A stretch of 64,000 bases of DNA, taken from Novosphingobium resinovorum (lineage in GTDB: Bacteria > Pseudomonadota > Alphaproteobacteria > Sphingomonadales > Sphingomonadaceae). Each line of letters begins with the position of its first letter. Position 1 is the stretch's first letter. Where the stretch lies: NCBI RefSeq assembly GCF_001742225.1, contig NZ_CP017077.1, forward strand, positions 682,001-746,000. The letters run 5' to 3'. Below, piece after piece: positions 27,011 to 36,786 of the stretch. The notes under the pieces are model-generated. The model did no database searches, was not told the origin of the DNA, and saw only the letters and a program-made list of their open reading frames with translations. The position numbers and the translations under genes are program-made.

Positions 27011-28936
27011 GTGATCAAGCCAGAACAGATCGGCTCCATCCTCGCGGCGGCAGGCGCCAGTGGAACCTGGGATTGGGACATTGCGGCCGACCGATTGTCG
27101 GTCGATGCGCACTTCGCGGAACTCTTCGGCCTTGATCCGCAGACGGCGAACGACCTACCGACCAGCGCCTTTTTCACCGCCATCCATCCGGAGGACCGCG
27201 CCCGTATCCGCATCGCCGTGGCGGGCATCCTGTCGGGCGCGGAACTCTTCTCCAAGGAGTTTCGCGTCGTCGATCCCGTCGGCGTCCCCTTGTGGATGCA
27301 CGCGCGGGGGCAAGGCCATCTCGACGAGAATGATCAGCCGGTGCGGTTCACCGGCATCCTGGTCGACGTTACCGAACGCAAGAGGACAGAGGAGCGCCTT
27401 CGCGTCGCCCAGAGCGCAGGCGGTGTCGGCACTTTCGAATATGTCGACGGCTATGCCACGACTGCGGTTTCCGATGAATTCTGCCGGTTGCTGGGCCTCC
27501 ACCCTGCCCCCGTCCTGCCCGTACAGACGATCAACGGCGTGTTGCAGGGGGAGAATGCCCTCCTCATCCCCAGCCACCGCGAGGGCGCCATTCCCGATGG
27601 CCTCGACGCGGAGTTCTGCATTCGGCGAAACGACGATGGTGCGATGCGCTGGATAGCACGGCGCGGCGAGATTGTGCGCGAAGGCGCCGGCTATCGCCTG
27701 ATCGGCGTCATCTATGATGTCACGGCGGCCAAAGAGAACGAGGCCAAGCTGCGCGAATTGAACGATACGCTGGAAAGCCGGGTCGAGCAGGAAGTCGCTA
27801 ACCGCCAGCAGGCGGAGGACGCGCTGCGACAGGCGCAGAAGATGGAGGCTGTCGGCCAACTCACCGGCGGCATCGCGCACGACTTCAACAACCTCCTGAT
27901 GGCGATCACCAGCAGCCTCACGCTCCTTCAGAAACGCATTCCGGCCGATCCCCATACGCAAAAGCTGATCGAGAATGCCCAGCAGGGTGCGGAGCGCGGG
28001 GCCGCCCTGACGCAGCGCATGCTGGCATTCGCCCGTCGTCAGGACCTGGCATCGGAGCGTATCGACGTGCCGGTGCTGGTCAATGACGTGCGCGAACTGA
28101 TCGAGCGCACCCTGGGCCCGGCATGGTCCCTCGACCTGCAATTCCCGGACCATCTTCCGGCCGTTCTGGCAGACAGCAACCAGCTGGAGCTGGCCTTGCT
28201 GAACCTGACCGTCAATGCCCGCGACGCCATGCCGGAGGGCGGCACCATCAAGGTGGTTGCCCAGTGCCGTGAGGCGAAGGACATTCCGCCTGACGGCCTC
28301 TTGGCGGGCACCTATATAGGCCTGTCGGTCATCGATACCGGCAGCGGCATGGATGAAGCGACGCTGGCCCGCGCAACCGAGCCCTTTTTCACGACGAAAG
28401 GCATCGGCAAGGGCACTGGCCTCGGCCTTTCCATGATCCATGGGCTAGCCAAGCAACTGGAGGGCGGATTTACACTGGATAGCATTGTCGGGCGCGGCAC
28501 CAGCGCAACCTTGTGGCTGCCTGCTGCCGAACCGGACGCTGCGCCGGCGGCACCCCAGCGCGAAAGCAGGGCATCCTTCGCCGGAAAGCTGAAGATCCTG
28601 GTCGTGGACGATGATTTCCTGATCCTCATGAATACCTCCGCCTTGCTGGAGGATTTGGGGCATGAGGTTCTGGAAGCGAATTCCGGCGCGGAGGCTCTTG
28701 CCCTTGTCCGGCAGTATCCGGACATCGACCTGGTCATCACAGATCAGGCGATGCCACAGATGACGGGAACCCAATTGGCCGACCATGTCACGGAGATACG
28801 GGCGGACATCCCTATCATCCTTGCCAGCGGATATGGTGACGTACCAGCAGGCTCCCAGCAGCGGATCGTTCGATTGGGCAAACCGTTTGGACAGACTATG
28901 CTTGATCAGGCCATTTCTGCGGCCATGGCTGGATAG
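27011..28936 (+). CDS. Hybrid histidine kinase, PAS-PAS-HisKA-HATPase-REC
   Basis: A 641-residue cytoplasmic kinase starting at GTG 27011, 2 bases after the CheC-like gene. PAS 1 (~10-125, TWDWDIAADRLSVDAHFAEL), PAS 2 (~130-255), a coiled coil, the H box VGQLTGGIAHDFNNLL (His ~291), N box NLTVNARDAMPEGG, G1 DTGSGMDE and G2 GKGTGLGLSMI. A C-terminal receiver (~528-640) has LVVDDDFL, VITDQAMP (Asp ~576) and LGKPF. As last gene of the chemosensory operon it may add a PAS-sensed input or phosphate sink. Confidence 0.92.
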   Translation: MIKPEQIGSILAAAGASGTWDWDIAADRLSVDAHFAELFGLDPQTANDLPTSAFFTAIHPEDRARIRIAVAGILSGAELFSKEFRVVDPVGVPLWMHARGQGHLDENDQPVRFTGILVDVTERKRTEERLRVAQSAGGVGTFEYVDGYATTAVSDEFCRLLGLHPAPVLPVQTINGVLQGENALLIPSHREGAIPDGLDAEFCIRRNDDGAMRWIARRGEIVREGAGYRLIGVIYDVTAAKENEAKLRELNDTLESRVEQEVANRQQAEDALRQAQKMEAVGQLTGGIAHDFNNLLMAITSSLTLLQKRIPADPHTQKLIENAQQGAERGAALTQRMLAFARRQDLASERIDVPVLVNDVRELIERTLGPAWSLDLQFPDHLPAVLADSNQLELALLNLTVNARDAMPEGGTIKVVAQCREAKDIPPDGLLAGTYIGLSVIDTGSGMDEATLARATEPFFTTKGIGKGTGLGLSMIHGLAKQLEGGFTLDSIVGRGTSATLWLPAAEPDAAPAAPQRESRASFAGKLKILVVDDDFLILMNTSALLEDLGHEVLEANSGAEALALVRQYPDIDLVITDQAMPQMTGTQLADHVTEIRADIPIILASGYGDVPAGSQQRIVRLGKPFGQTMLDQAISAAMAG

Positions 28937-29195
28937 CTCCCGGCGCCCCTTATCGGTCGTTGAAGCGCCCGCATCTCGTTCTCAGGTACGGACGGTCAGC
29001 TACTCTGTTTGGCAACAAGAAGTTCGCCTTCCAAACCAATGCCTCTATCCAAACCGGCGCCAGCAAAATGCCGACTCTCGGGCTGGCGAAGCCTCCAGCC
29101 GGCCGGCCGCGCGATCGGGACGAAGGAAGAGAGTGGCGAGACTACGCCATCGTGCGCTGCAGTGGCGCACGATGGCGATAGGAGTAGGTGTCGGA

Positions 29196-31334
29196 TCAGA
29201 AACGGTAGCCGATCGAGCCCATGATGTTGCGCGGAGCCGCCACGAAGCAGTCGCCGCGCGCCAGGCAGGATGCGTACTGGATCTCGTTGAGCAGGTTCGT
29301 CGCGTTGACCGAGAAGCGCCAGTTCTCCCACGAGACTTCTGCAAGAGCATCGACGTTCGTGCGCGAGGGCGTGACGATGGACCAGATCGCGCTGGTCGAG
29401 CGGCTCTTGCCATTATAGGTGACGCCCGCACCAAGGCGTAGCTGCGCGTCGCCCGGGATGCCGAAGGTCTTCGTCGTCCATGCCGAGGCGACATGCCGCG
29501 GCATGTAGTCTAGATTGGTGTCGGTTTCCGACTTCAGCTTGTTGTAGCCATAGTTGAGCAGCAGCTGGAAGTTGCCCGGCAGCGTGTGGCTCGCCTCGAC
29601 TTCGATGCCCTTGGTGTTCAGCACGCCCGATTGGGTGGTCGCGTTCTCCGCCAGATAGAGCACGCGGTTCTGCTCCTTGATCTTGAAGGCGGTGACGGTG
29701 ACCAGGGTGTGCGGCTCGGGCTGCCACTTGACGCCCGCCTCGTACTGCGTGCCGGTCAGCGGCTTGTAGGGATCGCCGGGGATGCCGCCGGGCAGCATGA
29801 TGGTGCCGGCCTGCGGCAGGAAGCTCTCGGTGTAGCTGAAGAAAGGCGAGAAGCCGGCGCCCAGTTCGCCGATGATGCCCGCACGGAACGTGGTGGCATT
29901 GTCCTTCTGGCCCGAGGAGCCGGTCACGCGGTCGCGGCGGGCGCCGACGACGACCGAGACGCGGTCGAATGCGCGGATCTGGTCCTGCACGTAAATGCCA
30001 AGCTGCTTTTGCGATTCATAGGCGTACGGGCCGGAGGGATCGTAAGTCTGAAGCGCATCGTAATTGATGTCGTAGATGTCGATCTTTTCGATACCGTCGA
30101 AATGGGGGGTGCCGTTTGCGTCGTAGGTGATGCCGGGCGTCGCCGCATAGCGCTTGCCCACCTTGTTCCAGCTATAGTCGATGCCGACGAGCATGGTGTG
30201 CTCGATATTGGCACTGGTGTTGAACTTGAACTGGACGTTGTTGTCCGTCGAGAAGACGTTCATCCGCGCGTCGCTGGCATCGGCATAAAGGCCGATGGTG
30301 CGGCCATACGTGCCGTACTGGGCATAGGGCAGGAACGGATCGGTCGGGTTGGAATAGCTGTCGGCGTAGTGGGTGTTATATTCGAGGTCACTGTCGATGT
30401 AGCGGGCCTTGAGACTTACGCGGACGCTGTCCGAGAAATTGTGAGTGATCGCGGCCCCGCCCTGCAGGGAGCGACCAGCGTAGCGGTCCCAGCCTGCGTT
30501 GCCGACGAAGGTGTAGGGATCGAGCTTGCCGCTCGGGTTGGCAGCATTGGGCAGGAACGTGCCGACGATCGGCAGGAACTGCGAGGTCGAGCCGGTGTCG
30601 TCCTCCTGATAGAGCCCGGTCACCACGACGTTGGTGTCGGGCGTGGGCTGCCAGCGGATCGAAGGCGCGAACATCACGCGGTCGTCGGGTACGTGATCGA
30701 CGTAAGTGTCGGCGTCGCGCACGCGCGCCACGGCTCGGATCGCAAGATTGTCGGCCAGCGCGACATTGATGTCGCCCATGGCTTCCTTACGGTCGTAGCT
30801 GCCGTAGACGACATTGAATTCGCCGCCTGTGCGGAATTCCGGCGTCTTGGAAACAAGGTTGACGATACCGCCGATCGAACCCTGGCCGAACAGCACCGAA
30901 GCCGGGCCGCGCACGATCTCGACACGCTCGAAGTTGTAGGGGTCCGAGGTGATGCTCGCGTAGTACGAGAAGACGTCGCGCATGCCGTCGCGAAACTGCA
31001 GGGCATTGATGCCGCGCACGCGGAAGCCATCGACGCGGGTATCGCGGCCATAGGCATTCGCGAGCACACCGGCGGCATACTTCACGGTATCGCTGATGCT
31101 GATCGCGCCTTGCGAGAGATACTGCTCCGAGGTGATGACGGTGAGCGGCTGAGGCACTTGAATCAGCGGCGTTTCGGTTTTGGTACCCGAAATGCCGCCA
31201 GTAACGATGATCTCGTCACCGTTTGAAGCCGCGCCCGCATTTTCGGCCGCCGGTTCCTCTGCATGGGCGGCAACCGCCGTCGTCATGGCGAATACTGCAG
31301 CAGTGCACAGCGCGATCGAACGAACGGAAAACAT
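29196..31334 (-). CDS. TonB-dependent siderophore receptor
   Basis: Outer-membrane active-transport receptor of about 712 residues from ATG 31334 (preceded by AAGGG). Signal peptide MFSVRSIALCTAAVFAMTTA with cleavage near AHA-EE. The plug domain has ITSEQYLSQGAISISDTVKY and VEIVRGPASVLFGQGSIGG. The 22-strand barrel ends in the typical NIMGSIGYRF. It resembles FhuA/FpvA-like ferric siderophore receptors; the ligand is unknown. There is no signalling extension at the N-terminus and no neighbouring sigma/anti-sigma pair, so Fur-type control is plausible, though I did not identify a Fur box. Confidence 0.92.
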   Translation of the reverse strand: MFSVRSIALCTAAVFAMTTAVAAHAEEPAAENAGAASNGDEIIVTGGISGTKTETPLIQVPQPLTVITSEQYLSQGAISISDTVKYAAGVLANAYGRDTRVDGFRVRGINALQFRDGMRDVFSYYASITSDPYNFERVEIVRGPASVLFGQGSIGGIVNLVSKTPEFRTGGEFNVVYGSYDRKEAMGDINVALADNLAIRAVARVRDADTYVDHVPDDRVMFAPSIRWQPTPDTNVVVTGLYQEDDTGSTSQFLPIVGTFLPNAANPSGKLDPYTFVGNAGWDRYAGRSLQGGAAITHNFSDSVRVSLKARYIDSDLEYNTHYADSYSNPTDPFLPYAQYGTYGRTIGLYADASDARMNVFSTDNNVQFKFNTSANIEHTMLVGIDYSWNKVGKRYAATPGITYDANGTPHFDGIEKIDIYDINYDALQTYDPSGPYAYESQKQLGIYVQDQIRAFDRVSVVVGARRDRVTGSSGQKDNATTFRAGIIGELGAGFSPFFSYTESFLPQAGTIMLPGGIPGDPYKPLTGTQYEAGVKWQPEPHTLVTVTAFKIKEQNRVLYLAENATTQSGVLNTKGIEVEASHTLPGNFQLLLNYGYNKLKSETDTNLDYMPRHVASAWTTKTFGIPGDAQLRLGAGVTYNGKSRSTSAIWSIVTPSRTNVDALAEVSWENWRFSVNATNLLNEIQYASCLARGDCFVAAPRNIMGSIGYRF

Positions 31335-31661
31335 AAACACCCTTTTGCGACTGAGTATCAACAATCGCGTGGCTACCGCTATTGCGACTTATTGGCAATA
31401 TAAGGACGATCAGTCGCGAGAAGTTGTGCCATTTAGGCAACATTGAAGGGTGTCTGGCGATGGGTTGATCCTGCGCGAGCAATTGGAAGAATATTGAAAC
31501 GACCTTTCCCGGACGCCCAGCGCCATATTTTCGGTTCACAGCTGCGGACGTTCCGCTTTCCCGGCAGGGGCAAACGGCTCAAGTCGTTCCGGCACGACCG
31601 CTCGCATGTCGGCTTGCGGACGACTTCGGCATGCCCTTCGCTTTCCTGCCGATCTTTATGG
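31335..31661. other. Intergenic region with a short dispersed repeat
   Basis: No gene seen. The sequence ttcacagctgcggac at 31535-31549 recurs at 42047-42061 in another gene-free stretch, both followed by a TCCG. This may be a small repetitive extragenic element. Confidence 0.45.
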
Positions 31662-33579
31662 TCAGAAATTCGGGGATCGCCTAGGATCAGGCCGCATCAG
31701 CGCGGACACCGGCTTACGACACCCATTGGTCGAGGGTTTCCTCTGAGATCGTGGAGCGCACCTATCGGCGCGCTGAGCCGCAGGCCCCTTGTCCATTACG
31801 AGGTTGTGAGCGGAGTTCACGAGACCAATGTGCGAGAACGCCTGCGGGAAGTTGCCGAGTAGGCGATTGTCCTGCGCATCGTATTCTTCTGCAAGCAGAC
31901 CCAGATCGTTCGCGAGCCCGATCAACCGCTCGAACAGATCGCGGGCATCTTCCAACCTGCCCGAAAGCACATAGGCATCGACGAGCCAGAAGCTGCAGGC
32001 AAGAAATGCGCCTTCCCTGCCGCCCACGCCATCATCGGCGCTGGCGGTGGAATAGCGCTGGACGAAGCCGCCCTGCAGCAGTTCGCGCTCCACCGCCGCA
32101 ATCGTGCCCTGCACGCGCGGGTCGCTGGGGGGAAGGAAGCCGAATTGCGCCATGAGCAGCAGACTCGCGTCCAGGGTCTTCCCGCCATAATACTGGACGA
32201 AGCTGTTCAGTTCGGTGTCGAAGCCCTGATCGCAGATTTGGTCATGGATCATCTGCCGCACTTCGCGCCAGCGTTCGACCGGCCCTTCAAGCTCGAACCT
32301 TTCGGCGGTTTCGATCGCGCGATCGAATGCCACCCAGCACATCATCCGCGAATGCGTGAAGGCCCGCGCCGGGCCGCGCACTTCCCAAATCCCGCGATCG
32401 CGGCGTCTCCCAGACTTCCTCAACGTGATCAAGCAGCACCTTCTGCAACCGCCACGCTTCGTCCTGCGGCTGCAATTCGGCATCGCGAGCGGTATGAAGG
32501 GTGTCGATTAACTCACCATAGACATCGAGCTGCATCTGGTCAGCCGCGCCATTGCCCACCCTCACGGGCTTGCTGCCTTCGAAGCCCTGCAGCCAGGGAA
32601 TCTCGAACTCGGGCAGCCAGCGCTCCCCGCCAAGACCATACATGATCTGAAGCTGCTCCGGCGCGCCTGCCACTGCGCGCAGCAGCCACTGTCGCCAAGC
32701 CTCAGCTTCCTCGCGATATCCGGCATTGAGCAATGCGTAGAGCGTCAGCGCTGAATCGCGCAGCCAGCAATACCGATAGTCCCAGTTGCGCGCGCCCCCG
32801 ATGGCTTCTGGCAGGGACGTGGTTGGTGCCGCCACGATGCCGCCTGTGGCCTTGTAAGTGAGCATCTTCAGGGTGATGAGCGAGCGGACTACCGGATCAC
32901 ACCAGTCGTCGGGCATGTCATTGATACTGCCGCTCTTCACCCACTCCCGCCACCACGTTGCGGTCCGCTCGAGCGCCTCGTGACGATCCGTGATGAAATG
33001 CGGCATCTTGTTCGAGGGGTGATAGGACAGGGTAAGCGGAACGCTCTCGCCTTCCGCTACGGTAAAGCGGGCTGCCGTGCGCATATCGCGGTTCTCGAGC
33101 GCAAGGCTGGTATGCAACTCGACCGCATTGGGCCCGGCAACGGCGCTGATGCCATAGTCCTTGCGTGTCACCCAGGGGATTGCCTGTCCGTTCTCGAAGC
33201 GCAGGATGAACTCCATGTCCATCTCCACCGCACCCGAGATGCCCGTTACGATGCGGATCACATCGACATGGTTCTCCATTTCACTGATCGGCATGAAGTC
33301 TGTCAGGGTCACCACCCCGGTCGCGGTCTCGAAGCGGGTCTCGATGATGCCGGTGTCCGAGAGATAGCGCCGGGTTGCCCTGGTTGCGGTATCAGCCGGA
33401 GCAATCTTCCACCGTCCGTTCTCTGACGTGCCGAGCAGGGCAGCAAAGCAGGCCGGCGCGTCAAAGCGTGGCAGGCAAAGCCAGTCTATGGACCCGTCGA
33501 TACCGACGAGGGCAGCCGACAGCATGTTCCCGATCAGACCGTAATCCTCGATGCGGTTCGCCATGCCCTCACCCACCAT
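31662..33579 (-). pseudogene. Glycoside hydrolase family 15 (trehalase/glucoamylase-like), frameshifted
   Basis: The N-terminal ~395 residues (ATG 33579 or 33564) match GH15 enzymes of the glucoamylase/trehalase type: IEDYGLIGNM, VGIDGSIDWLCLPRFD, GGARNWDYRYCWLRDSAL and the exit to LLDHVEEVWETPR. The frame then breaks at about 32396-32403 inside the CG-rich palindrome cgcgatcgcg, and continues in another frame as DRGIWEVRG, FVQYYGGKTLDASLLLM and EEYDAQDNRLLGNFPQAFSH to near 31790. One lost base would explain it. The start overlaps the SDR stop. It may be a real mutation or a sequencing error. Confidence 0.8.
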
Positions 33580-34351
33580 GCGCGAAGGAGGGGTAGTCGG
33601 TCATGCCGCCATCGACGAAGACGGTTGTGCCGGTGATATAGCCGGCAACGTCGGAAGCAAGAACGACGGCCATCCTGGCGATGTCTTCCGCTTCTCCGAT
33701 GCGACCAAGAGGGATCTTGGTGAGGAGATCCTTGTAGGTTTCCGGATCGCTCCATACCGCCTTGTTGATGGGCGTGCGGATCGCGCCAGGAGCGATGCAC
33801 AGCACCCGCACGCCATGGGGAGCAGCCTCCTGCGCCAGCGACTTCGACATCATCGACACGCCGGCCTTGCTAGCCGTGTACGCGCTGTAGCCGGTCCAGG
33901 CGATCACCTCGTGAACGCTGGAAGTATTGAGCACTACGCCGGACTTCTGCGGGACCATGCGCTTCAGTGCAGCGCGGGCGCAAAGGAAAGCCCCCTTGAG
34001 ATTGATGTCGATGACCTTGCCCCAGGCATCGGGTTCAGCTTCCCAGCCCAGTGCGGCGTGGCCATCGATCCCGGCATTGTTCACCAGGATGTCGATCCCG
34101 CCCCAAGCCTCGTCGATCTCCTCGAACATCGCCTCGATCGCTTCGGCGTCGCTGATGTCGGCCATCAGTCCCAGCGCCTTGCCACCGGCTGTCACGAACT
34201 GCTTCACCAGCGTGTCGGTCTCTTCAGGATTGACGAGGTAGTTGATGGCTACGCAGGCGCCTTCGGCAGAAAAGGCCTTGGCGATGGCCGCACCGAGCCC
34301 GGAATTGCCCCCTGTGACCAGGACGCGCTTGCCCGTCAGGTCTATGTCCAT
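33569..34351 (-). CDS. SDR-family oxidoreductase (glucose 1-dehydrogenase-like)
   Basis: A classical 260-residue short-chain dehydrogenase: NAD(P)-binding VTGGNSGLGAAIA (~11-23), NNAG (~87), catalytic Ser of LNTSSVHEV and YSAYTASK (Tyr ~156, Lys ~160), then PGAIRTPIN. The acidic MDIDLTGKRV start and length fit glucose/ribitol dehydrogenase-like proteins. It overlaps the downstream GH15 gene by 11 bases if the first ATG is used, so both were probably one transcription unit for sugar release and oxidation (inference). Confidence 0.88.
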   Translation of the reverse strand: MDIDLTGKRVLVTGGNSGLGAAIAKAFSAEGACVAINYLVNPEETDTLVKQFVTAGGKALGLMADISDAEAIEAMFEEIDEAWGGIDILVNNAGIDGHAALGWEAEPDAWGKVIDINLKGAFLCARAALKRMVPQKSGVVLNTSSVHEVIAWTGYSAYTASKAGVSMMSKSLAQEAAPHGVRVLCIAPGAIRTPINKAVWSDPETYKDLLTKIPLGRIGEAEDIARMAVVLASDVAGYITGTTVFVDGGMTDYPSFAHGG

Positions 34352-34480
34352 CGCTCTCCACCTCGCATGCTAAGGGCCGTTTGAATCCGTTGCAATTAAA
34401 AGCGAATATCGATGATCGAGGTTCCGCTGGGGGAACGGCCATAGTCAGCAGTATGAGGCTCGACGGGTCGGCGGTGCTAG

Positions 34481-35419
34481 TTAGATCCACCCCCGCCATT
34501 TGAACCAGATATAGGGCAGCAGACCCGATACAAGACACAGGATCAGCGCGTAGGGATAGCCCAGTTCCCAACTCAACTCTGGCATGTTCCTGAAATTCAT
34601 GCCGTAGACGCCCACGACAAGAACGGGCGGGACACCTACGACTGAGGCGACTGTAAGTACCTTCACGACATCGTTCTGCTCAATGCTCAGAAAAGCGGCA
34701 GCAGCGTCCTGAAGCAGCTGGATGCGCCCTTCAAGACTGGTCTCGAACTCATCGAGCGAGTTGATGTCATGCCGTATGGAATCGAACCGCTCTTGCATGA
34801 GCTGATCAAGGTCCGGTGTGCAACGATCCAGAATGAAGCTGACCATCCGGCCGAGGCTGAGAAACGCATAGCGCACGCGCGATGCCTGATCGCTGGCCCG
34901 CCCTACATCACGCATTATCAGACGTATCTTGCGGGTTTCCCGCTTAAGCCCGGGCCGTTCCTCTTCTTCAAAGAAGAGCAATTGCGACGCTTTGGATACG
35001 ACTGCTGACGCCTGTTCCAGATGATCGGCAGCCCGACCGACAATGTCCTCGAGCAGCGTTGCCAGCACACTTGCTGCGCTTACGTCCACGTCGTGCCTGA
35101 GCTTTTCACCGACCGCATCGAACGGTTCCAGATAATCATATCGCACCGTGATCAAGGTATCGGGGGTCAGGATGAAGCCGGTTGGCGCATTGCTCCACTC
35201 CCCGGCGCCGGTACCCGAAATCAGAGCCGCGCTCATATAGAGGACGTCGCCATCTGCGCGTAGCCGGCTCGAAGCCTGGATCTCGCTCAACGCTTCGCGG
35301 GCCGGCAGTTTCAAACCACATCGCTGCTCGGCAATGGAGCGCTCATCAGGGTCAGGCGAGAGCAGGTCGATCCAGACGCCACTCGCGCCACTCTCGGCTT
35401 CTGGGAACGATCGCAGCAT
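34481..35419 (-). CDS. corA: CorA-family magnesium transporter
   Basis: A 312-residue member of the CorA metal-ion transporter family. A large N-terminal cytosolic domain with long helices (RETRKIRLIMRDVGRASDQA, SLDEFETSLEGRIQLLQDAA) is followed by two C-terminal transmembrane helices. The pore signature YGMNF is present at ~278-282, followed by NMPEL, as in the family. Expected to conduct Mg2+ (or Co2+/Ni2+) into the cell as a pentamer. It stands alone, with about 130 bases before the SDR gene. Confidence 0.92.
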   Translation of the reverse strand: MLRSFPEAESGASGVWIDLLSPDPDERSIAEQRCGLKLPAREALSEIQASSRLRADGDVLYMSAALISGTGAGEWSNAPTGFILTPDTLITVRYDYLEPFDAVGEKLRHDVDVSAASVLATLLEDIVGRAADHLEQASAVVSKASQLLFFEEEERPGLKRETRKIRLIMRDVGRASDQASRVRYAFLSLGRMVSFILDRCTPDLDQLMQERFDSIRHDINSLDEFETSLEGRIQLLQDAAAAFLSIEQNDVVKVLTVASVVGVPPVLVVGVYGMNFRNMPELSWELGYPYALILCLVSGLLPYIWFKWRGWI

Positions 35420-35575
35420 GGATTGATCCTAATCGCCCTGTTAGAAACGGATGCGGCCCTCAGGCCATGCTGAGTGCAAGGCATTCGATCATGAGCACGC
35501 CTGATGATTGGGAACTACGGTCAGACAGTTTTGTTTCTGTTCTGTAACAATGTCGTTGTTCTTGGAGAGGCAATC

Positions 35576-35653
35576 ATGGGTAAGGGAATTGTTCTTTGGC
35601 TGCTCGGCATTCCGCTGCCGATAATCCTGCTTCTCCTCCTGTTCTGGCACTGA
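35576..35653 (+). CDS. 25-residue single-span membrane peptide
   Basis: ATG 35576 follows a good GGAGAGG. The peptide MGKGIVLWLLGIPLPIILLL plus a short LLFWH end is one hydrophobic helix. I recognise this type of mini membrane protein from other alphaproteobacteria. It lies 2 bases before the next start, so it is probably coexpressed with that membrane protein. Confidence 0.6.
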   Translation: MGKGIVLWLLGIPLPIILLLLLFWH

Positions 35654-35655
35654 CC

Positions 35656-36243
35656 ATGGTTGAGCCTGCACATCCGCACGTCAATCCAGAACTTTACCCC
35701 AGCGGGGCCCCTGCTGGCGAACCCGGATCAGCCATATCATGGTCTGCGATCCTGGGAGGTGTGATCGCCGCCATCTCCGTCACATTGGTGCTCATGATCC
35801 TGGGATCCGCCTTTGGACTGGGGTCTGTATCCCCATGGCCAGGCGTCGGGGCAAAAGGCTCCGCATTTGCGATCGGGGCCGGCATCTGGATGATCGTGAC
35901 TCAATGGCTGGCCTCGCTCAGCGGCGGCTATCTTGCAGGTCGTTTGCGCACTCGCTGGCACGGTCTGCATAGCGACGAGGTGTTCTTCCGCGACACCGCG
36001 CATGGCTTTCTAACCTGGGCGACTGCAACGGTCTTTCTTGCTCTCGTTGCCGTTCTTGCGGGCGCTCTTGCCAATCCAGCTGTTCCCACGGTCGATATGG
36101 AAAGTACGCATGCAGCCGCCGATGCGATGAGAGAGGCGGCGGTGACGTTGGCTGGCTTTACCGGACTGTCCCTTGTGGTTGGCGCCTTTATCGCCAGCGT
36201 AGCCGGTGCTGTCGGGGGCAGGCTGCGAGATCTTCATCCCTGA
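35656..36243 (+). CDS. Multi-pass membrane protein, function unknown
   Basis: A 195-residue protein with about four hydrophobic segments (SAILGGVIAAISVTLVLMIL, GAGIWMIVTQWLASLSGGYL, FLTWATATVFLALVAVLAGA, TGLSLVVGAFIASVAGAVGG) and Gly-rich faces such as GGYLAGRLR. It looks like the uncharacterised 'membrane protein' found in many rhizobia and sphingomonads, often near general stress genes. ATG 35656 follows the stop of the mini membrane peptide. Confidence 0.7.
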   Translation: MVEPAHPHVNPELYPSGAPAGEPGSAISWSAILGGVIAAISVTLVLMILGSAFGLGSVSPWPGVGAKGSAFAIGAGIWMIVTQWLASLSGGYLAGRLRTRWHGLHSDEVFFRDTAHGFLTWATATVFLALVAVLAGALANPAVPTVDMESTHAAADAMREAAVTLAGFTGLSLVVGAFIASVAGAVGGRLRDLHP

Positions 36244-36522
36244 GTGCATGGCGCTGGACGATTCCCTTAGCCGATATCAGCGGGCCTCGGTTTGACGGGT
36301 CGCCCCCGACCCGCTTCCCCGCGTCGATTGACAGAAAGGTGGAAAGTTGCCGCGCCTTGGCGTGTTCGAAGGTGGAAAGGGCTACCCGACATTTCGAGTT
36401 CCTGGATCCAGTTGCTAGGTTGCCCGATTTCCCAGGTTGTCCCGGCGCTGGCACCGATAAGCGCGATGCCGATCGCGAATTCCCGAAAGCCTGCTTACAA
36501 ATCGGATCAATGATAAGCCCTA
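36244..36522. other. Intergenic region, no gene seen
   Basis: I see no convincing gene between the membrane protein and the left end of the interrupted IS5-type element. Confidence 0.5.
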
Positions 36523-36535
36523 GGGCGTAGACTCA

Positions 36536-36754
36536 TTACCCTTGGCACCAGAGACGTGCGCAAATGAGCTTGATGGCCGCGAGATAGTTGGCAGCGTCCT
36601 TGTCATATCGCGTGGCGATGCCCCTGAACTGCTTGATCCGATTGAAGAAGCGCTCGACGAGATTACGCTGGCGGTAGAGCCATGACGAGAAGCCGAAGCG
36701 CTGCTTACGGTTGGAGCGGTTGGGAATGTTGGCCCAGATGTTTCGGGCCGCCGC
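36536..36754 (-). pseudogene. IS5-family transposase ORF B, 3' part
   Basis: C-terminal fragment of the transposase (ARNIWANIPNRSNRKQRFGF, LVERFFNRIKQFRGIATRYD with the DDE Glu region, ending CARLWCQG), cut at 36754 by the recombinase element. Its N-terminal part continues at 39339. Confidence 0.88.
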
Positions 36755-36769
36755 TATCACATGTTCATT

Positions 36770-36786
36770 CTGCCCATGTCGGGCAG
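36770..36786. repeat. Inverted repeat at the left end of the recombinase element
   Basis: ctgccc-atgtc-gggcag lies 15 bases inside the left junction and ends just before the ATG of the first gene. It could be a recombinase arm site or an operator. Confidence 0.4.

Noticed and set aside
27155..28441. Minus-strand open frame of 428 codons
   Set aside because: Antisense of the hybrid histidine kinase, whose motifs are complete on the plus strand.
29586..31226. Plus-strand open frame of 546 codons
   Set aside because: Antisense of the TonB-dependent receptor; it is dominated by Val, Ala, Asp and Gly and has no domain character.
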